Positions 28,791-39,458 are shown, counted from the first letter of the stretch. The stretch: DNA of 64,000 bases from Kitasatospora acidiphila (GCF_006636205.1 NZ_VIGB01000003.1:6078501-6142500), one strand, 5' to 3'. Notes: generated by a model not told the origin, from the letters alone. Numbers and translations: made by a program.

Positions 28791-30692
28791 GTGGCCGGGC
28801 GGATCAGGGACGAAGACGTACAGCGAGTGCGCGACGCGCTGCCCATCGACGTGGTCGTCGGCGACTACGTACAGCTCACCAATGGTGGCGGCGGCCAGCT
28901 GAAGGGCGTCTGCCCGTTCCACGACGAGAAGTCCGCCTCCTTCTACGTCAGCCCCAGCAAGGGTGTCTTCCACTGCTTCGGCTGCCAGGAGAGCGGCGAC
29001 ACCATCACCTTCTTGCAGAAGATCGAGCACTTCTCGTTCGCCGAGGCCGTGGAGCGGATGGCCGCCCAGGCGAACATCACGCTGCGCTACGAGGAGGGCG
29101 GCTACAACAGCCGCGGCCAGCAGGGCGAGCGCACCCGGCTGGTCGAGGCGCACAAGGTGGCCGCCGCCTACTACCGGGAGCAGCTGGAGGGCGCGGAGGC
29201 CGAGATCGGCCGGGCGTTCCTGGCCGAGCGCGGCTTCGACGCCGCCGCGGCCGCCCTCTTCGGCGTCGGCTACGCCCCGGCCGGCTGGGAGCACCTGGTG
29301 CGCTACCTGCGCGGCAAGGGCTTCACCGACCGGGAGATCCTGCAGGGCGGCCTGGCCTCGCAGGGTCAGCGCGGCGGCCTGATCGACCGGTTCCGGGGCC
29401 GCCTGGTCTGGCCGATCCGGGACGTGGCCGGCGAGGTGGTGGGCTTCGGCGCCCGCCGGCTGCGCGAGGACGACAACGGCCCGAAGTACCTCAACACCCC
29501 CGAGACGCCGATCTACAAGAAGTCGCACGTCCTCTACGGCATCGACCTGGCCAAGAAGGAGATCGCCAAGTCCGGCCGGGCCGTGGTGGTCGAGGGCTAC
29601 ACCGATGTGATGGCCTGCCACCTCGCCGGTGTCACCACGGCGGTGGCCACCTGCGGCACGGCGTTCGCCGAGGACCACATCAAGATCATCCGCCGGCTGC
29701 TGATGGACACCTCGGCCTACCGCGGCGAGACGGTCTTCACCTTCGACGGCGACGCGGCCGGCCAGAAGGCGGCGCTGCGGGCCTTCGAGGACGACCAGAA
29801 GTTCGCCGCCCGCACCTCGATCGCGATCAGCCCCGGCGGCATGGACCCGTGCGAACTGCGGCTGGCCCAGGGTGAGGAGGCGGTCCGCGAGCTGATCGCC
29901 CACCCGGTGCCGCTGTTCGAGTTCGCGCTGCGCACCACGGTGGCCCGGCACCGGGTGGACGCCGCCGAGGGACGGGCCGCCGCCCTGGAGGAGGCCGCCC
30001 CGATCGTCGCCAAGATCAAGGACCCGTCCATCCGGCACGAGTACGCCGTCCAACTGGCCGGCCTGCTGGGCATCCTGGACGAGCAGTTCGTGGTCCGCCG
30101 GGTGTCCCAGATCTCCCGCTGGCAGCGGGAGGCGCCGCAGCAGGGGCGCGGGCAGCAGCGCGGCCAGGCGGCCCGCCAGCAGCCCGCCCCGCAGCCGGCC
30201 GCCGCGCCCCGGCTGAACCCGCATGACCGGGCCAGTTCCGCGGAGCGCGAGCTGCTGAAGCTCGCGCTGCAGCGGGCCGAGGTGGTCAACCCCTACTTCG
30301 ACCAGTTCGGCGAGGACGAGTTCACCACCCCGCAGTACGCCGCCGTCCGGCGGGCCGTCGGCAAGGCCGGCGGCACGGTCTACGGGCAGGGCGTGCCGGG
30401 TTTCCTCGGCCTGGTCAACGAGGCCGCGGAGAACGACCAGGTCCGCATGGTGATCGCCGAACTGACCGTGGAACCGCTGCGCCACAAGCTCGTTGACGAG
30501 CACTACGCGGGGCAGATCCTGGTGGCGGTCCGGCTGCAGGCGGTGGACCGCCGGCTGGCCGAGGTGCACAGCCACCTCCAGCGGATCGCCAGCCGCTCCA
30601 CCGCCGAGGAGCTGACGCCGGTGCAGCAGGAGCTCTACGCGCTGCAGCAGTACAAGGAGAGCCTGAAGACGCGCGGCGCCGCCGGCCTGTAG
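28791..30692 (+). CDS. dnaG: DNA primase
   Basis: 633 residues, GTG start. Synthesises RNA primers for replication. The N-terminal CHC2 zinc domain has CPFHDEKSASF and FHCFGCQESG (residues about 40-65). The catalytic core (about 120-330) carries the Toprim motif VVVEGYTDVMACH and FDGDAAGQKAA. A Gln/Pro-rich linker (about 445-470) leads to the C-terminal helicase-interaction domain. Directly downstream of dgt, probably co-transcribed. Confidence 0.96.
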   Translation: MAGRIRDEDVQRVRDALPIDVVVGDYVQLTNGGGGQLKGVCPFHDEKSASFYVSPSKGVFHCFGCQESGDTITFLQKIEHFSFAEAVERMAAQANITLRYEEGGYNSRGQQGERTRLVEAHKVAAAYYREQLEGAEAEIGRAFLAERGFDAAAAALFGVGYAPAGWEHLVRYLRGKGFTDREILQGGLASQGQRGGLIDRFRGRLVWPIRDVAGEVVGFGARRLREDDNGPKYLNTPETPIYKKSHVLYGIDLAKKEIAKSGRAVVVEGYTDVMACHLAGVTTAVATCGTAFAEDHIKIIRRLLMDTSAYRGETVFTFDGDAAGQKAALRAFEDDQKFAARTSIAISPGGMDPCELRLAQGEEAVRELIAHPVPLFEFALRTTVARHRVDAAEGRAAALEEAAPIVAKIKDPSIRHEYAVQLAGLLGILDEQFVVRRVSQISRWQREAPQQGRGQQRGQAARQQPAPQPAAAPRLNPHDRASSAERELLKLALQRAEVVNPYFDQFGEDEFTTPQYAAVRRAVGKAGGTVYGQGVPGFLGLVNEAAENDQVRMVIAELTVEPLRHKLVDEHYAGQILVAVRLQAVDRRLAEVHSHLQRIASRSTAEELTPVQQELYALQQYKESLKTRGAAGL

Positions 30693-30726
30693 CACACCGG
30701 TGCGGTACCGGTGCGGCCCCGGTGTG
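30693..30726 (+). terminator. Possible hairpin terminator after dnaG
   Basis: Arms CACACCGG (30693-30700) and CCGGTGTG (30719-30726), starting directly after the stop codon, 18-nt loop, no U-tract. Could be a weak terminator between dnaG and the sigma gene. Confidence 0.4.
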
Positions 30727-30810
30727 GCGCAGCGCACGCTGGAAGGGCCACACTGAAAGGGTCTCAGTCCGTCGTGGTACGGGCCCCAGGGCCCGCGGAG
30801 GGTGGGCCCC

Positions 30811-31856
30811 TTGGAGATCGCCAGACCGGCCGAGGTCGTGCTCGACGAGCTGGACGAGCCGCTCGGCGAAGAGCCCGGCCAGCCGTCGGACGAACCGCCG
30901 GCCGAGGAACCCGCCGAGCCGCTCGCCGCCCTGCGGGAGGGCACCGGCCCGGCCGCCGACCTGTTCCGCCAGTACCTGCGCGAGATCGGCCGGATCCGGC
31001 TGCTCACCGCCGCGGAGGAGGTGGAGCTCGCCCGGCAGGTGGAGGCCGGCCTGTTCGCCGAGGACCACCTGCACCGCCACGGCCTGCCCGACGGCCCGCT
31101 GGCCGACGAGCTCGACCAGCTGGTGGTGCTCGGCCGCACCGCCAAGCGCCGCTTGATCGAGGCCAATCTGCGCCTGGTGGTCTCGGTCGCCAAGCGCTTC
31201 ACCGGCCGCGGGCTCACCATGCTCGACCTGGTGCAGGAGGGCAACGTCGGGCTGATCCGCGCGGTCGAGAAGTTCGACTACACCCGCGGCTACAAGTTCT
31301 CCACCTACGCCACCTGGTGGATCCGGCAGGCGATGAGCCGGGCCCTCGCCGACCAGGCCCGCACCATCCGGGTGCCGGTGCACGTGGTGGAGCTGATCAA
31401 CCGGGTGCTGCGGATGCAGCGCAAGCTGCTCCAGGAGCGCGGGGAGGAGCCGACCCCGCCGAGGTGGCGGTGGTCCTGGAGCTCACCGAGGCCCGGGTCC
31501 GGGAGGTGCTGCGGCTGGCCCAGGAGCCGATCTCGCTGCACATCCCGGTCGGCACCGAGGAGGACGTGGCGCTCGGCGACCTGATCGAGGACGCCGACGC
31601 CGCCGAGCCCGCCGAGAGTGCGGCCTTCCTGCTGCTGCGCGAGCACCTGGAGGCAGTGCTGGCCACCCTCGGCGAGCGCGAGCGCAAGGTGGTCGAGCTG
31701 CGCTACGGGCTGGTCGACGGGCGGGTGCGCACCCTGGAGGAGATCGGTGAGCTCTTCGGCGTGACCCGGGAGCGGATCCGCCAGATCGAGTCCAAGACCC
31801 TCGCCAAACTGCGCGACCACGCCTTCGCCGACCAGCTGCGCGGCTACCTCGACTGA
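30811..31856 (+). CDS. RNA polymerase sigma-70 factor, group 1/2 (RpoD/Hrd-like; single frameshift)
   Basis: 348 residues after repair. An acidic Pro/Glu-rich N-terminus (about 1-45) is followed by region 1.2 (LFRQYLREIGRIRLLTAAEE), region 2 (LVVSVAKRFTGRGLTMLDLV, then FDYTRGYKFSTYATWWIRQA), region 3 and region 4 (FGVTRERIRQIESKTLAKLR). It is a non-essential-type Hrd sigma or a minor primary factor. The frame breaks after CCCC at 31454-31458: one extra G gives PTPAEVAVVLEL. The TTG at 30811 is preferred, because GGAGGG lies 8 bases before it; a GTG at 30802 overlaps that site. Confidence 0.9.
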
Positions 31857-31892
31857 CTACGGCACGGTGACCGACGGCGGCGCCGTGACCGC

Positions 31893-34633
31893 CTACGGCA
31901 CGGTCCAGCGCTGGGCGCCGGTGCCGTTGCAGTTCCAGATCTGGAGCTGGGTGCCGTTGGTGGTGTTGCTGTTCGGCAGATCCAGGCAGAGGCCGGACGG
32001 CGGGTTGAGCAGTGAGCCGTCCGAGCGCGGCCACCACTGCTGGGCCCCGGTGCCGTTGCACGGCCACAGGTCCACCAGGGTGCCGGGTGTCGTCCCGCTG
32101 TTCGCCACGTCCATGCAGTTGCCGAGCACCTGGAGGCTGCCGTCCGAGGCCGTCGTCCACTGCTGGGCGCCGGTGCCGTTGCAGTCCCAGATCTGGATCT
32201 TGTTGCCCCAGGAGAGTTTGCTCTGGTCGTCGTCCACGCACTTGCCCGCCAGCCCGGTGATCCGGCCGGTGACCGGGGTGGCCGGGCCGGTGTCGAAGGA
32301 GGGCGGGGCGTCCGCCGGCGAGGTGCCCCAGTTCTGCGGGTCGGTGCTGCTGAGCCCGTAGGCCAGGGTGCCGCCGTTCTGCACGAAGCCCTCGCTCAGC
32401 CACGGCTGCTGGGACGGTGAGCCGTTGACCTGCAGGCTGGTCACATAGGGCGTGTTGTCGGCCGCGCCGGGCGCGGTGATGTCGATCACCACCCCGTTGC
32501 CCCGGGTGATCGTGATGCCCGGGAACAGCGGGCTGGCCAGTGCCAGTTCGGCCCGCCCGGGGACCTCCGGGTACATCCCGAGGGCGGCCCAGACGGCCCA
32601 GGCGGACATCTCGCCGAGGTCGTCGTTGCCGGCCTCGCCGGTCGGGCCGTACGAGTACAGCGTGGTCAGCGCCTGGCGGACCACGGCCTCGGTCCGGTCG
32701 GGCCGGCCCGCGTAGTCGTAGAGCCAGGGGATGGCCGTCGACGGCTCGTTCGCCAGGTAGGCGCCCGCCGACCACGGGCCCGCGTTCAGGCCGTTGGCGA
32801 AGAGCGTGTCCAACCGGGAGCCCACCGGGCCCGGGCCGCCCAGCGCGGCGAACAGACCCTTGGGGTTCTGCGGCACCAGCCAGGTGTACTGGGCACCGTC
32901 GCCCTCCAGCCACCCGTTCTGCGAGGTCGGGGCGAAGCTCGGAAAGCTGTGGTCGGCGTTGCGCGGTTCGAGGTACAGGTCGTTGTTGTTGAGGATGTCG
33001 CGCCAGTTCGAGGAGCTGTGCAGCAGTACGTCGTGGATCGCCGTGTCGCCCAGCCGGGAGGCGAGTTGGGAGATCGCGAAGTCGGCGGTGGCGTACTCCA
33101 GGGTGGTGGCGCCGCTCCAGCTGTTCGCGGCCGGCACGAAGCCCTCGCCCGCCTCGCTCTGCCAGCCCGGCCGTTCGTTGTCCTTCACGGTGCCCTGCCA
33201 GGACTCCCAGAGCAGGTTCCAGTAGTCGAAGTCGATGGCACCGAAGGCGACCAGGTCGCTGCCGATGATCGGCAGCGGATCGCCGTTCATCACCCCGGTG
33301 TTGCCGTTGGCCAGTGTCCAGCGGTCCAGGTATCCCGCCTGGGCCCCCTGGTCGACGATCGACTGGGCGACGTCCGAGGCCTGCTGCGGGGCCAGGAAGG
33401 CCAGCAGCTGCGCCTGGGAGCGGTAGACGTCCCAGCCGGAGAAGTCGGCGTACTCGGCGTGCCCCGCCGCGGCGGTGTGGAGCTGCCCGTCGAAGCCCGG
33501 GTAGCGGCCGTCGGTGTCGCTGAACACGCTCGGGTCCTGGAGGACGTGGTACAGCGCGCTGTAGAAGGTCACGGTGTCGAAGACGTTCCCGCCCGCCACG
33601 GCGATCCGTTGCAGCATGCCGTTCCAGGCTCCCCGGGTCGCCGACTTGACCTGGGCGAAGCTCTCACCTCCCTGCTCCGCCTGGAGGTTGGCGTAGGCGT
33701 TGGCCGCGCTGACGAAGGAGATGCCGACCTTCGCCGTGACGGTGGGGTTGGCCGAGGTGTCGAAGGAGACCTGGGCCAGTGACCCGCCGGTGAGGCTGCT
33801 GCTGGCGAACGGGCGGTCGAACACCACCGTGAAGAACAGCCGGTAGTGGTTGCCGCTGCCGCAGAAGTTGCCGCTGTCGGTGTAGCCGGCGATCCCGTTG
33901 GAGCTGATCGTCACGCTGCCGGTGGCGGCGTTGAAGGCCTTGCCCGCGTCCACGGTGAGCGAGGCGGTCTGGCCGGCCGGGTAGGTGAACTGGGCGATGC
34001 CGGAGCGCTGGGTGACCGCGAGATCGGTTCTGATCCCGTCGTCGAAGGTGACCGAGTAGGTGCCGGGCGAGGCCGACTCGTTGCTGTGCGAGAAGGTCGA
34101 GTAGCCGGGTGGGCTGCTGCCGGGGAACGGCAGGAACGGGACGTTTCCGTAGTCCCCGCAGCCCGCGCCCGAGATGTGGGTGAGGCTGAAGCCGCGGATC
34201 CGGTTGTCGTTGTAGTCGTAGCCGCCGTTCTGGTAGGTGACGGTGTCCGGGCTCCACTGGATCATGCCCAGCGGTGCGACCGCGCCCGGGAAGGTGTTGC
34301 CGCCCCCGCGCCGTTGCCGTAGTCGGGGGCGCCCTGGGCGGTGCCGACGAAGGGGTTGACCCACTGCGCGGGGTCGCTGACGGTGATGTGCTGCGTGGTG
34401 GCCGCCGCTTCGGGGGCGCGTTGCAGACCGGCCGCGGCCATCAGGGTGACGCAGGCGGTCAGGGCGATCGCCCCGCGCCGGTGCGGGCGGCGCGGGGGGT
34501 CGCCCGGGCCCCGCCGAGTGGCGGGGCCGGACGGGTTGGCGGGACTGCCCGGCCGCCGCACGGGGCGGGGCGGGCACGGGGGCCGATGGGGCCGCAGGTG
34601 GCGCGAAATTCCGGGGCGTCGCAAGATACGCAA
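31893..34633 (-). CDS. Secreted GH92 alpha-mannosidase with ricin-type lectin domain (single frameshift)
   Basis: About 913 residues after repair. A TTG start with GGAGG nine bases upstream gives a long Arg-rich n-region and a signal helix (IALTACVTLMAAAG). The GH92 domain begins WVNPFVGTAQGAPDYGNG and contains SGWDVYRSQ and the catalytic-acid region GNDDLGEMSAWAVW. The C-terminal 130 residues form a beta-trefoil with three QxW repeats (GAQQWTT, GAQQWWP, GAQRWTV). It would trim mannosides outside the cell. The frame breaks at the CCCCC run 34303-34307, where one more base restores the N-terminal join. Confidence 0.92.
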
Positions 34634-34762
34634 CTGAGCCCACCTCCTGACTTTCCGTCAGTGTTCCCTTGCAGAGGGTGATGACTCGGGAGGTAGCGCA
34701 CCTGTTCGGTAATTTTTTCGGCAAACGGGTTGACAGATCGTCAGGCTGCCATCCCTGATGCC

Positions 34763-36169
34763 CTAGTGGTGGAAGGCGCTCGACGGCTCGATCCCGCGGT
34801 TCTGCAACGGCGCCGGCTGGGCCTGCAGTTCGGGCAGCAGTCGCTCCAGGTCGTCGAGCAGCATGTCGGCCAGGTCCAGGGTGAACCCGTTGCGGCAGAC
34901 CACCCGCAGCACCGACAGGTCGGTCCGGTTCTCCGGGAAGGTGTAGGCGGGCACCTGCCAGCCGCGCTCCCGCAGCCGCCGCGAGACGTCGAAGACGTCG
35001 AACGAGGTGACCGTGTCGGCCACCGTGCAGGCGAAGACCGGGAGTTGGTCGCCGCGGGTGATCAGCCGGAAGACACCCAGCTTCTCGAACCCGGCCGCCA
35101 GGTGGCGGGCCACGTGGCGGCAGGACTGCTGGACCGCGCGGTAGCCCTCGAAGCCGAGCCGCAGGAACTGGTAGTACTGCGCGACCACCTCGGAGCCGGG
35201 TCGGGAGAAGTTCAGCGCGAAGGTCGGCATGTCGCCGCCCAGGTAGTTGACCTTGAAGACCAGCTCCTCGGGCAGTGCCTCGGCGTCCCGCCAGATCGCC
35301 CAGCCGACGCCGGGGTAGACCAGGCCGTACTTGTGGCCCGAGGTGTTGATGGAGGCCACCCGGGGCAGTCGGAAGTCCCAGAGCAGGTCGGTGTCCAGGA
35401 ACGGTGCGACCATGCCGCCGGAGGCGCCGTCCACGTGCACCGGGATGTCCAGGCCGGTGCGCCGCTGCAGCGCGTCCAGCGCGTCGCAGATCTCCTTGAC
35501 CGGCTCGTAGGAGCCGTCGAAGGTGGAGCCGAGCACAGCAACCACGCCAATGGTGTTCTCATCGCACAGCGCCAGCGCCGAGTCGGCGTCCAGGTGGAAC
35601 CGCTCGCCCTCCATCGGCGCGAGCCGGCACTCCACCTCCCAGAAGTTGCAGAACTTCTCCCAGCAGACCTGCACATTGGCGCCCATCACCAGGTTGGGCT
35701 TGGCGCCGGCGTCGTAGCGGGCCTGGTTGCGGCGCATCCAGCGGCGCTTGAGCGCCAGCCCGGCCAGCATGCAGGCCTCGCTGGAGCCGGTGGTGGAGCA
35801 GCCCACCGCCTGGTCGGGATCGGGCGCGTGCCACAGGTCGGCCAGGATCGCCACGCAGCGCCGCTCCAGCTCGGCGGTCTGCGGGTACTCGTCCTTGTCG
35901 ATCATGTTCTTGTCGAAGCACTCGGCCATCAGCTTGTCCGCCTCCGCCTCCATCGAGGTGGTGACGAAGGTGGCCAGGTTCAGCTTGGCGTTGCCGTCCA
36001 GCATCAGCTCGTCGTGGATCAGCTGGTAGGCGACGTGCGGGAGCAGCGGGACGTCATGCAGTCGGTGCTTCGGCGGGGCCTGGCGCATCGCGCCGATCGG
36101 ATCGGCCTCGCCCAGCAACGCGTTGACGGTCAGTCGGCGGTCGGTGCTCGACCCCTTGTGCAGCGCCAT
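34763..36169 (-). CDS. gadB: Glutamate decarboxylase
   Basis: 468 residues, PLP-dependent group II decarboxylase converting glutamate to GABA and CO2. The PLP lysine is in INTSGHKYGLVYPG (near residue 275), with VHVDGASGGMVAPF before it and CSTTGSSEACMLAGLALKRR in the cofactor region. The N-terminal MALHKGSSTDRRL is typical of bacterial GadB. It lies 43 bp downstream of a sugar-kinase gene on the same strand, so may be co-transcribed. No glutamate/GABA antiporter is nearby. The gadB symbol reflects family identity only. Confidence 0.93.
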   Translation of the reverse strand: MALHKGSSTDRRLTVNALLGEADPIGAMRQAPPKHRLHDVPLLPHVAYQLIHDELMLDGNAKLNLATFVTTSMEAEADKLMAECFDKNMIDKDEYPQTAELERRCVAILADLWHAPDPDQAVGCSTTGSSEACMLAGLALKRRWMRRNQARYDAGAKPNLVMGANVQVCWEKFCNFWEVECRLAPMEGERFHLDADSALALCDENTIGVVAVLGSTFDGSYEPVKEICDALDALQRRTGLDIPVHVDGASGGMVAPFLDTDLLWDFRLPRVASINTSGHKYGLVYPGVGWAIWRDAEALPEELVFKVNYLGGDMPTFALNFSRPGSEVVAQYYQFLRLGFEGYRAVQQSCRHVARHLAAGFEKLGVFRLITRGDQLPVFACTVADTVTSFDVFDVSRRLRERGWQVPAYTFPENRTDLSVLRVVCRNGFTLDLADMLLDDLERLLPELQAQPAPLQNRGIEPSSAFHH

Positions 36170-36212
36170 TCCTCGGATGCCCTTCGGTGGAAGACCAGCA
36201 GGGCAATCCACG

Positions 36213-37649
36213 CTAGGCCATCTCGCCGATCTCCGGGTGGACTTGATCCCGCACCACGCCGTACTGCTGGCGTACTGCGTTACCGAACGGCTGATCCTGC
36301 TCCGGTTCCAGCACCGTCGCCCCCGGCAGCTCCCAGTGCGGCGGTTCGGCAGTGCCGGCCAGCGCCCAGGCCGCCTGCCGCGCCGCACCACGGGCCGCGT
36401 GGTCCCCCGGTGGCGGTATCACCACCGTGGTGCCGAAGATCAGCGAGGCGTTGTCGCGGACCGCGGGCAGCCGCCCGACCGCGCCGAGCAGGAACACCCG
36501 ACGGATCGTCACCCCCTTGGCGCGCAGCCGGTCCAGCGCGTCCGCGATGTTGCAGAGCATGCCCTCGACGGCGGCCCTGGCCAGGTGCTCGGGACGCATC
36601 GAGTCGGCCCGAAGACCCGTCAGGGTGCCTGCGGCGTGCGGGAGTCGGGGCGTGCGCTCGCCGTCCAGGTAGGGCAGCAGCACCAGGCCGTAGGCGCCGG
36701 GGGAGGAGCGCAGCGCCAGCTCGCTCAGCTGCTCCAGGTCGACGCCGAGCAGCTGCGCGGTGGACCGCAGCACCCCGGCGGCGTTGAGCGTGCCGGCCAT
36801 CGGCAGGTGCCGTCCGGTGGCGTCGGCGAACGAGGAGATGATGCCGGACGGATCCACCACCGGCTCGTCGTGCACCGCGAAGATCGTCCCGGAGGCCCCC
36901 AGCGACACCACCGCGTCCCCGGACTCCAGCCCGAGGCCGAGCGCGGCCGCCATGTTGTCGCCGGTGCCGGCCGAGATCAGCAGCCCCTCGGGGGTGTGCC
37001 CGGCCGGCTCGTTGGGCGCCAGCACCTCGGGCAGCCGGGTCAGTTCGTGCCCCAGCGCCAGCTTCACCAGGTCCTGCCGGTACTCGCCGGTGAGCGGCGA
37101 CCAGTAGCCGGTGCCGGAGGCGTCACCCCGGTCGGTGGTGCGCCGCTGCGGATGGCCGAGCAGCTGCCAGACCAGCCAGTCGTGCGGCAGCAGCACCTCG
37201 GCGATCCGGCGGGCGTTGGCCGGCTCGAACTCGGCCAGCCAGCGCAGCTTGGCGATGGTGTACGTGGCGGTCGGCACCGCGCCGATCACCGAGGTCCAGG
37301 CGGCCGGGCCGCCGAGCGCGTCCACCAGCTGGGCGGCCGCGCCCGAGGACCGCGGGTCGGTCCACAGCAGCGCCGGGCGGACCAGCACCCCGCCCGCGTC
37401 CAGCCCGATCAGGCTGTGCCGCTGCGCGGAGACGCCGATCGCGCGCACGCTCTCCAGCAGCCCGCCGTGCGCCGCCTCGCCCAGCGAATGCAGCCAGGAC
37501 TGCGGGTCCGCCTCGGTGCTGCGGGCCCGGGACGCCTCCGACTCCGGGTGCGGAGCCTTGCCGGAGCGCAGCACCTCACCGGTGTCCGCGTCACACGCGA
37601 CGATCCGGGTGCGAGTGGTCGAGCTGTCGATGCCCGCGACGATGGCCAT
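36213..37649 (-). CDS. xylB: Xylulokinase-like FGGY carbohydrate kinase
   Basis: 478 residues. Phosphorylates D-xylulose in the pentose pathway. The N-terminal nucleotide fold opens AIVAGIDSSTTRTRIVACD. The substrate region has SAQRHSLIGLD, then the ATP-binding GDAVVSLGASGTIFAV and the FGGY core RPEHLARAAVEGMLCNI. The last motif reads LLGAVGRLPAVRDN where many family members have GGGAxS, so sugar specificity is not certain. No xylose isomerase gene is adjacent. An ATG 12 bases upstream is a possible start. Same strand as glutamate decarboxylase. Confidence 0.85.
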   Translation of the reverse strand: MAIVAGIDSSTTRTRIVACDADTGEVLRSGKAPHPESEASRARSTEADPQSWLHSLGEAAHGGLLESVRAIGVSAQRHSLIGLDAGGVLVRPALLWTDPRSSGAAAQLVDALGGPAAWTSVIGAVPTATYTIAKLRWLAEFEPANARRIAEVLLPHDWLVWQLLGHPQRRTTDRGDASGTGYWSPLTGEYRQDLVKLALGHELTRLPEVLAPNEPAGHTPEGLLISAGTGDNMAAALGLGLESGDAVVSLGASGTIFAVHDEPVVDPSGIISSFADATGRHLPMAGTLNAAGVLRSTAQLLGVDLEQLSELALRSSPGAYGLVLLPYLDGERTPRLPHAAGTLTGLRADSMRPEHLARAAVEGMLCNIADALDRLRAKGVTIRRVFLLGAVGRLPAVRDNASLIFGTTVVIPPPGDHAARGAARQAAWALAGTAEPPHWELPGATVLEPEQDQPFGNAVRQQYGVVRDQVHPEIGEMA

Positions 37650-37747
37650 GCAGGAGATCATGCCGCAGCCGGGGCACCCGGTTCCGGCGCGGCCCGCAAG
37701 TGTTGCGCACTCGGTACGCCCCGGCGCTGCTCGGACTGCTGCCCGGC

Positions 37748-38044
37748 TCAACGACGGACGGTGCCCCAGCTGTCGTCCTCCGGCCGGCGGCGGTTGAAGC
37801 AGGCCACCCGGTCGGTGACCGCGTCCGGCAGCCGGTCGCCGACCCGGTCGGTCACCGCGCCCACCGCCTTGCAGGCCGCCAGGCCCGCCGTCCGGCGGGC
37901 CCGCTGGGTGGCATCCTGCACCATCGGGTGCTGGGCGGCCCGGCGGGCGGCCTCGGCCAGCTGCTCGTAGCGCTGCCGGCCGGCCCGGGCGCCCAGCACG
38001 TACCCGGCGGCGGCTCCCACGACGAACGAAAGCTTCCACTTCAT
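37748..38044 (-). CDS. Small YtxH-like membrane-associated protein
   Basis: 98 residues. One N-terminal glycine-rich membrane helix with a conserved turn (WKLSFVVGAAAGYVLGARAG) is followed by RQRYEQLAEAARR and an amphipathic, Arg-rich helical tail. This layout matches the widespread actinobacterial small proteins annotated as YtxH-like; function unknown. The ATG at 38044 has GGAG-type bases upstream. Confidence 0.7.
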   Translation of the reverse strand: MKWKLSFVVGAAAGYVLGARAGRQRYEQLAEAARRAAQHPMVQDATQRARRTAGLAACKAVGAVTDRVGDRLPDAVTDRVACFNRRRPEDDSWGTVRR

Positions 38045-38224
38045 CTCTCGGTCTCCACCCTTGTGTCGCGGCAGTTGCCGCGGTGCCCTACCCGTCGCGG
38101 CCGCCGGTGAACCCCGGAAGTTACCCGGCGGTTCACCCAGCATCCCGCGCCCTGCGCGCCCGCCGCCAACCGGGGTGCGCCGACCAGCGGGGCGCCCCCT
38201 CACCTGCTGAAGCGGGGGAAGCGA

Positions 38225-38255
38225 TTGGCGGACCACCCCCTGGATGCGCTAATGT
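38225..38255 (+). promoter_or_regulatory. Possible tRNA promoter
   Basis: TTGGCG (38225-38230) and TAATGT (38250-38255), spacing 19, 47 bp before the first tRNA-Asn. The only promoter-like pair in this gap. Confidence 0.4.
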
Positions 38256-38301
38256 ATGTCCCGCAGCGAGCACCGAGCGGTGCGCGCGGCGGAACAGACG
38301 A

Positions 38302-38374
38302 TCCCGCATAGCTCAATTGGCAGAGCAGCCGGCTGTTAACCGGCAGGTTTTTGGTTCGAGTCCAAATGCGGGAG
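38302..38374 (+). tRNA. tRNA-Asn (GTT)
   Basis: 73 nt cloverleaf. The acceptor TCCCGCA pairs with TGCGGGA, the anticodon loop is CTGTTAA with anticodon GTT, and the T arm has TTCGAGT. CCA is not encoded. Confidence 0.96.
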
Positions 38375-38410
38375 CTCAGGCAGCCGTCCTGCGGACGCCT
38401 GGTCGTGCGA

Positions 38411-38482
38411 TCCCCATAGCTCAATTGGCAGAGCAGCCGACTGTTAATCGGCAGGTTATTGGTTCGAGTCCAATTGGGGGAG
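38411..38482 (+). tRNA. tRNA-Asn (GTT), acceptor stem one base short
   Basis: Second tRNA-Asn, same anticodon loop CTGTTAA. The 5' acceptor arm reads TCCCCA (6 nt) while the 3' arm TGGGGGA needs TCCCCCA, so one C is missing from the C run at 38412-38415. Otherwise a perfect cloverleaf. This fits the pattern of lost G/C bases seen in nearby genes. Confidence 0.9.
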
Positions 38483-38491
38483 CCACCACGC

Positions 38492-38525
38492 CGAATGCCC
38501 TCCGGCCCGCGCCGGGGGGCATTCG
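38492..38525 (+). terminator. Terminator after the tRNA-Asn pair
   Basis: Arms CGAATGCCC-T-CCGG and CCGG-G-GGGCATTCG around a short loop, followed by CCGTTTCTCC. Confidence 0.7.
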
Positions 38526-38576
38526 CCGTTTCTCCGGCCGGCCGGCTGCCTCCCGCCGGTCACGCCGGGCTGCCGG

Positions 38577-39340
38577 TCACGCCGGCTGGGTGGCCTGCTG
38601 GAAGAGCGCACTGATCCGGTCGTCGAAGCTGATGCTGTAGGAGATGTCCGGGCTGTCCCGCCCTGCTGGTAGCCGCCGATCACCCCGACCAGCTGCCCGT
38701 CGCCGGTCAGCCACGGGCTGCCGCTGGTGCCGTCGGAGAAGCCGGCGCAGTCGAACTCCTCCTGGGTGGCACTCTGGGAGGTGGTCCGCGCCGAGCAGGT
38801 GATCGGCTCCTCGTGGTCCGCCGGGTAGCCGGTGACGGTCACCGGGAGGTCGAAGCCGCGGCCGACGGCGATCGGGCTGCCGCCGCCCACCGCGTCCTCG
38901 ATCTGCCGGCCGTTGTTCGGCTCGACGGTGAGGAACGCCACGTCGTACTCCGGGTCGCCGTCGTCCTGCCAGTGCTGGTCGACGGTCACCTTGGAGACCG
39001 CCCAGCTGCCCAGCGGCCCCGAGCCGTTCCGGTAGCCGGGGACGAAGGCCAGCCCCGGCACCGGGCCGTCGCCGGTCTGGTAGACGCAGTGCGCGGCGGT
39101 GATCAGCAGATTGCGGCCCGGGCTGTCCACCACGCTGGCCGTGCAGGACCGGGCGTTGCCCTCGTCGGGCAGTTGCAGCACGCCGATCCGGTCGTTCACG
39201 CCGTTCGCGGCGGCGGTCACCGCGGTGACCGTGGGAGCGGGGTGCGGCGAGTGGAGCCCGGCCCCGCAGCCCGCCGTGCCGGCCGCCAGTCCGGCCGCGG
39301 CAGCGCCCATCGCCACCCGGCCGCGCAGCCGCCGCGCCAT
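38577..39340 (-). CDS. Secreted trypsin-like serine protease (single frameshift)
   Basis: 254 residues after repair. The N-terminal signal region (MARRLRGRVAMGAAAAGLA) may end in a lipobox-like AGTAGC. The chymotrypsin-fold triad is visible: His in LLITAAHCVYQ, Asp in EYDVAFLTV and Ser in DGTSGSPWLTG. Paired cysteines surround the histidine. The frame breaks at the CCC run 38657-38659; one more base joins GGYQQGG to DSPDISYSISFDDRISALF. AGGTGG precedes the ATG at 39340. It is a paralogue of the next gene. Confidence 0.88.
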
Positions 39341-39458
39341 CCGTGTTCCACCTCTCGGGCCTGCGTGGCGCGCGCCGCGCCCACATGTCTGACCCAAGAT
39401 CTACCAAATCCGCCCGGTCCTGCGCCAGGCTTGGCAGGGTGTGAACTCATTCGGTGTT

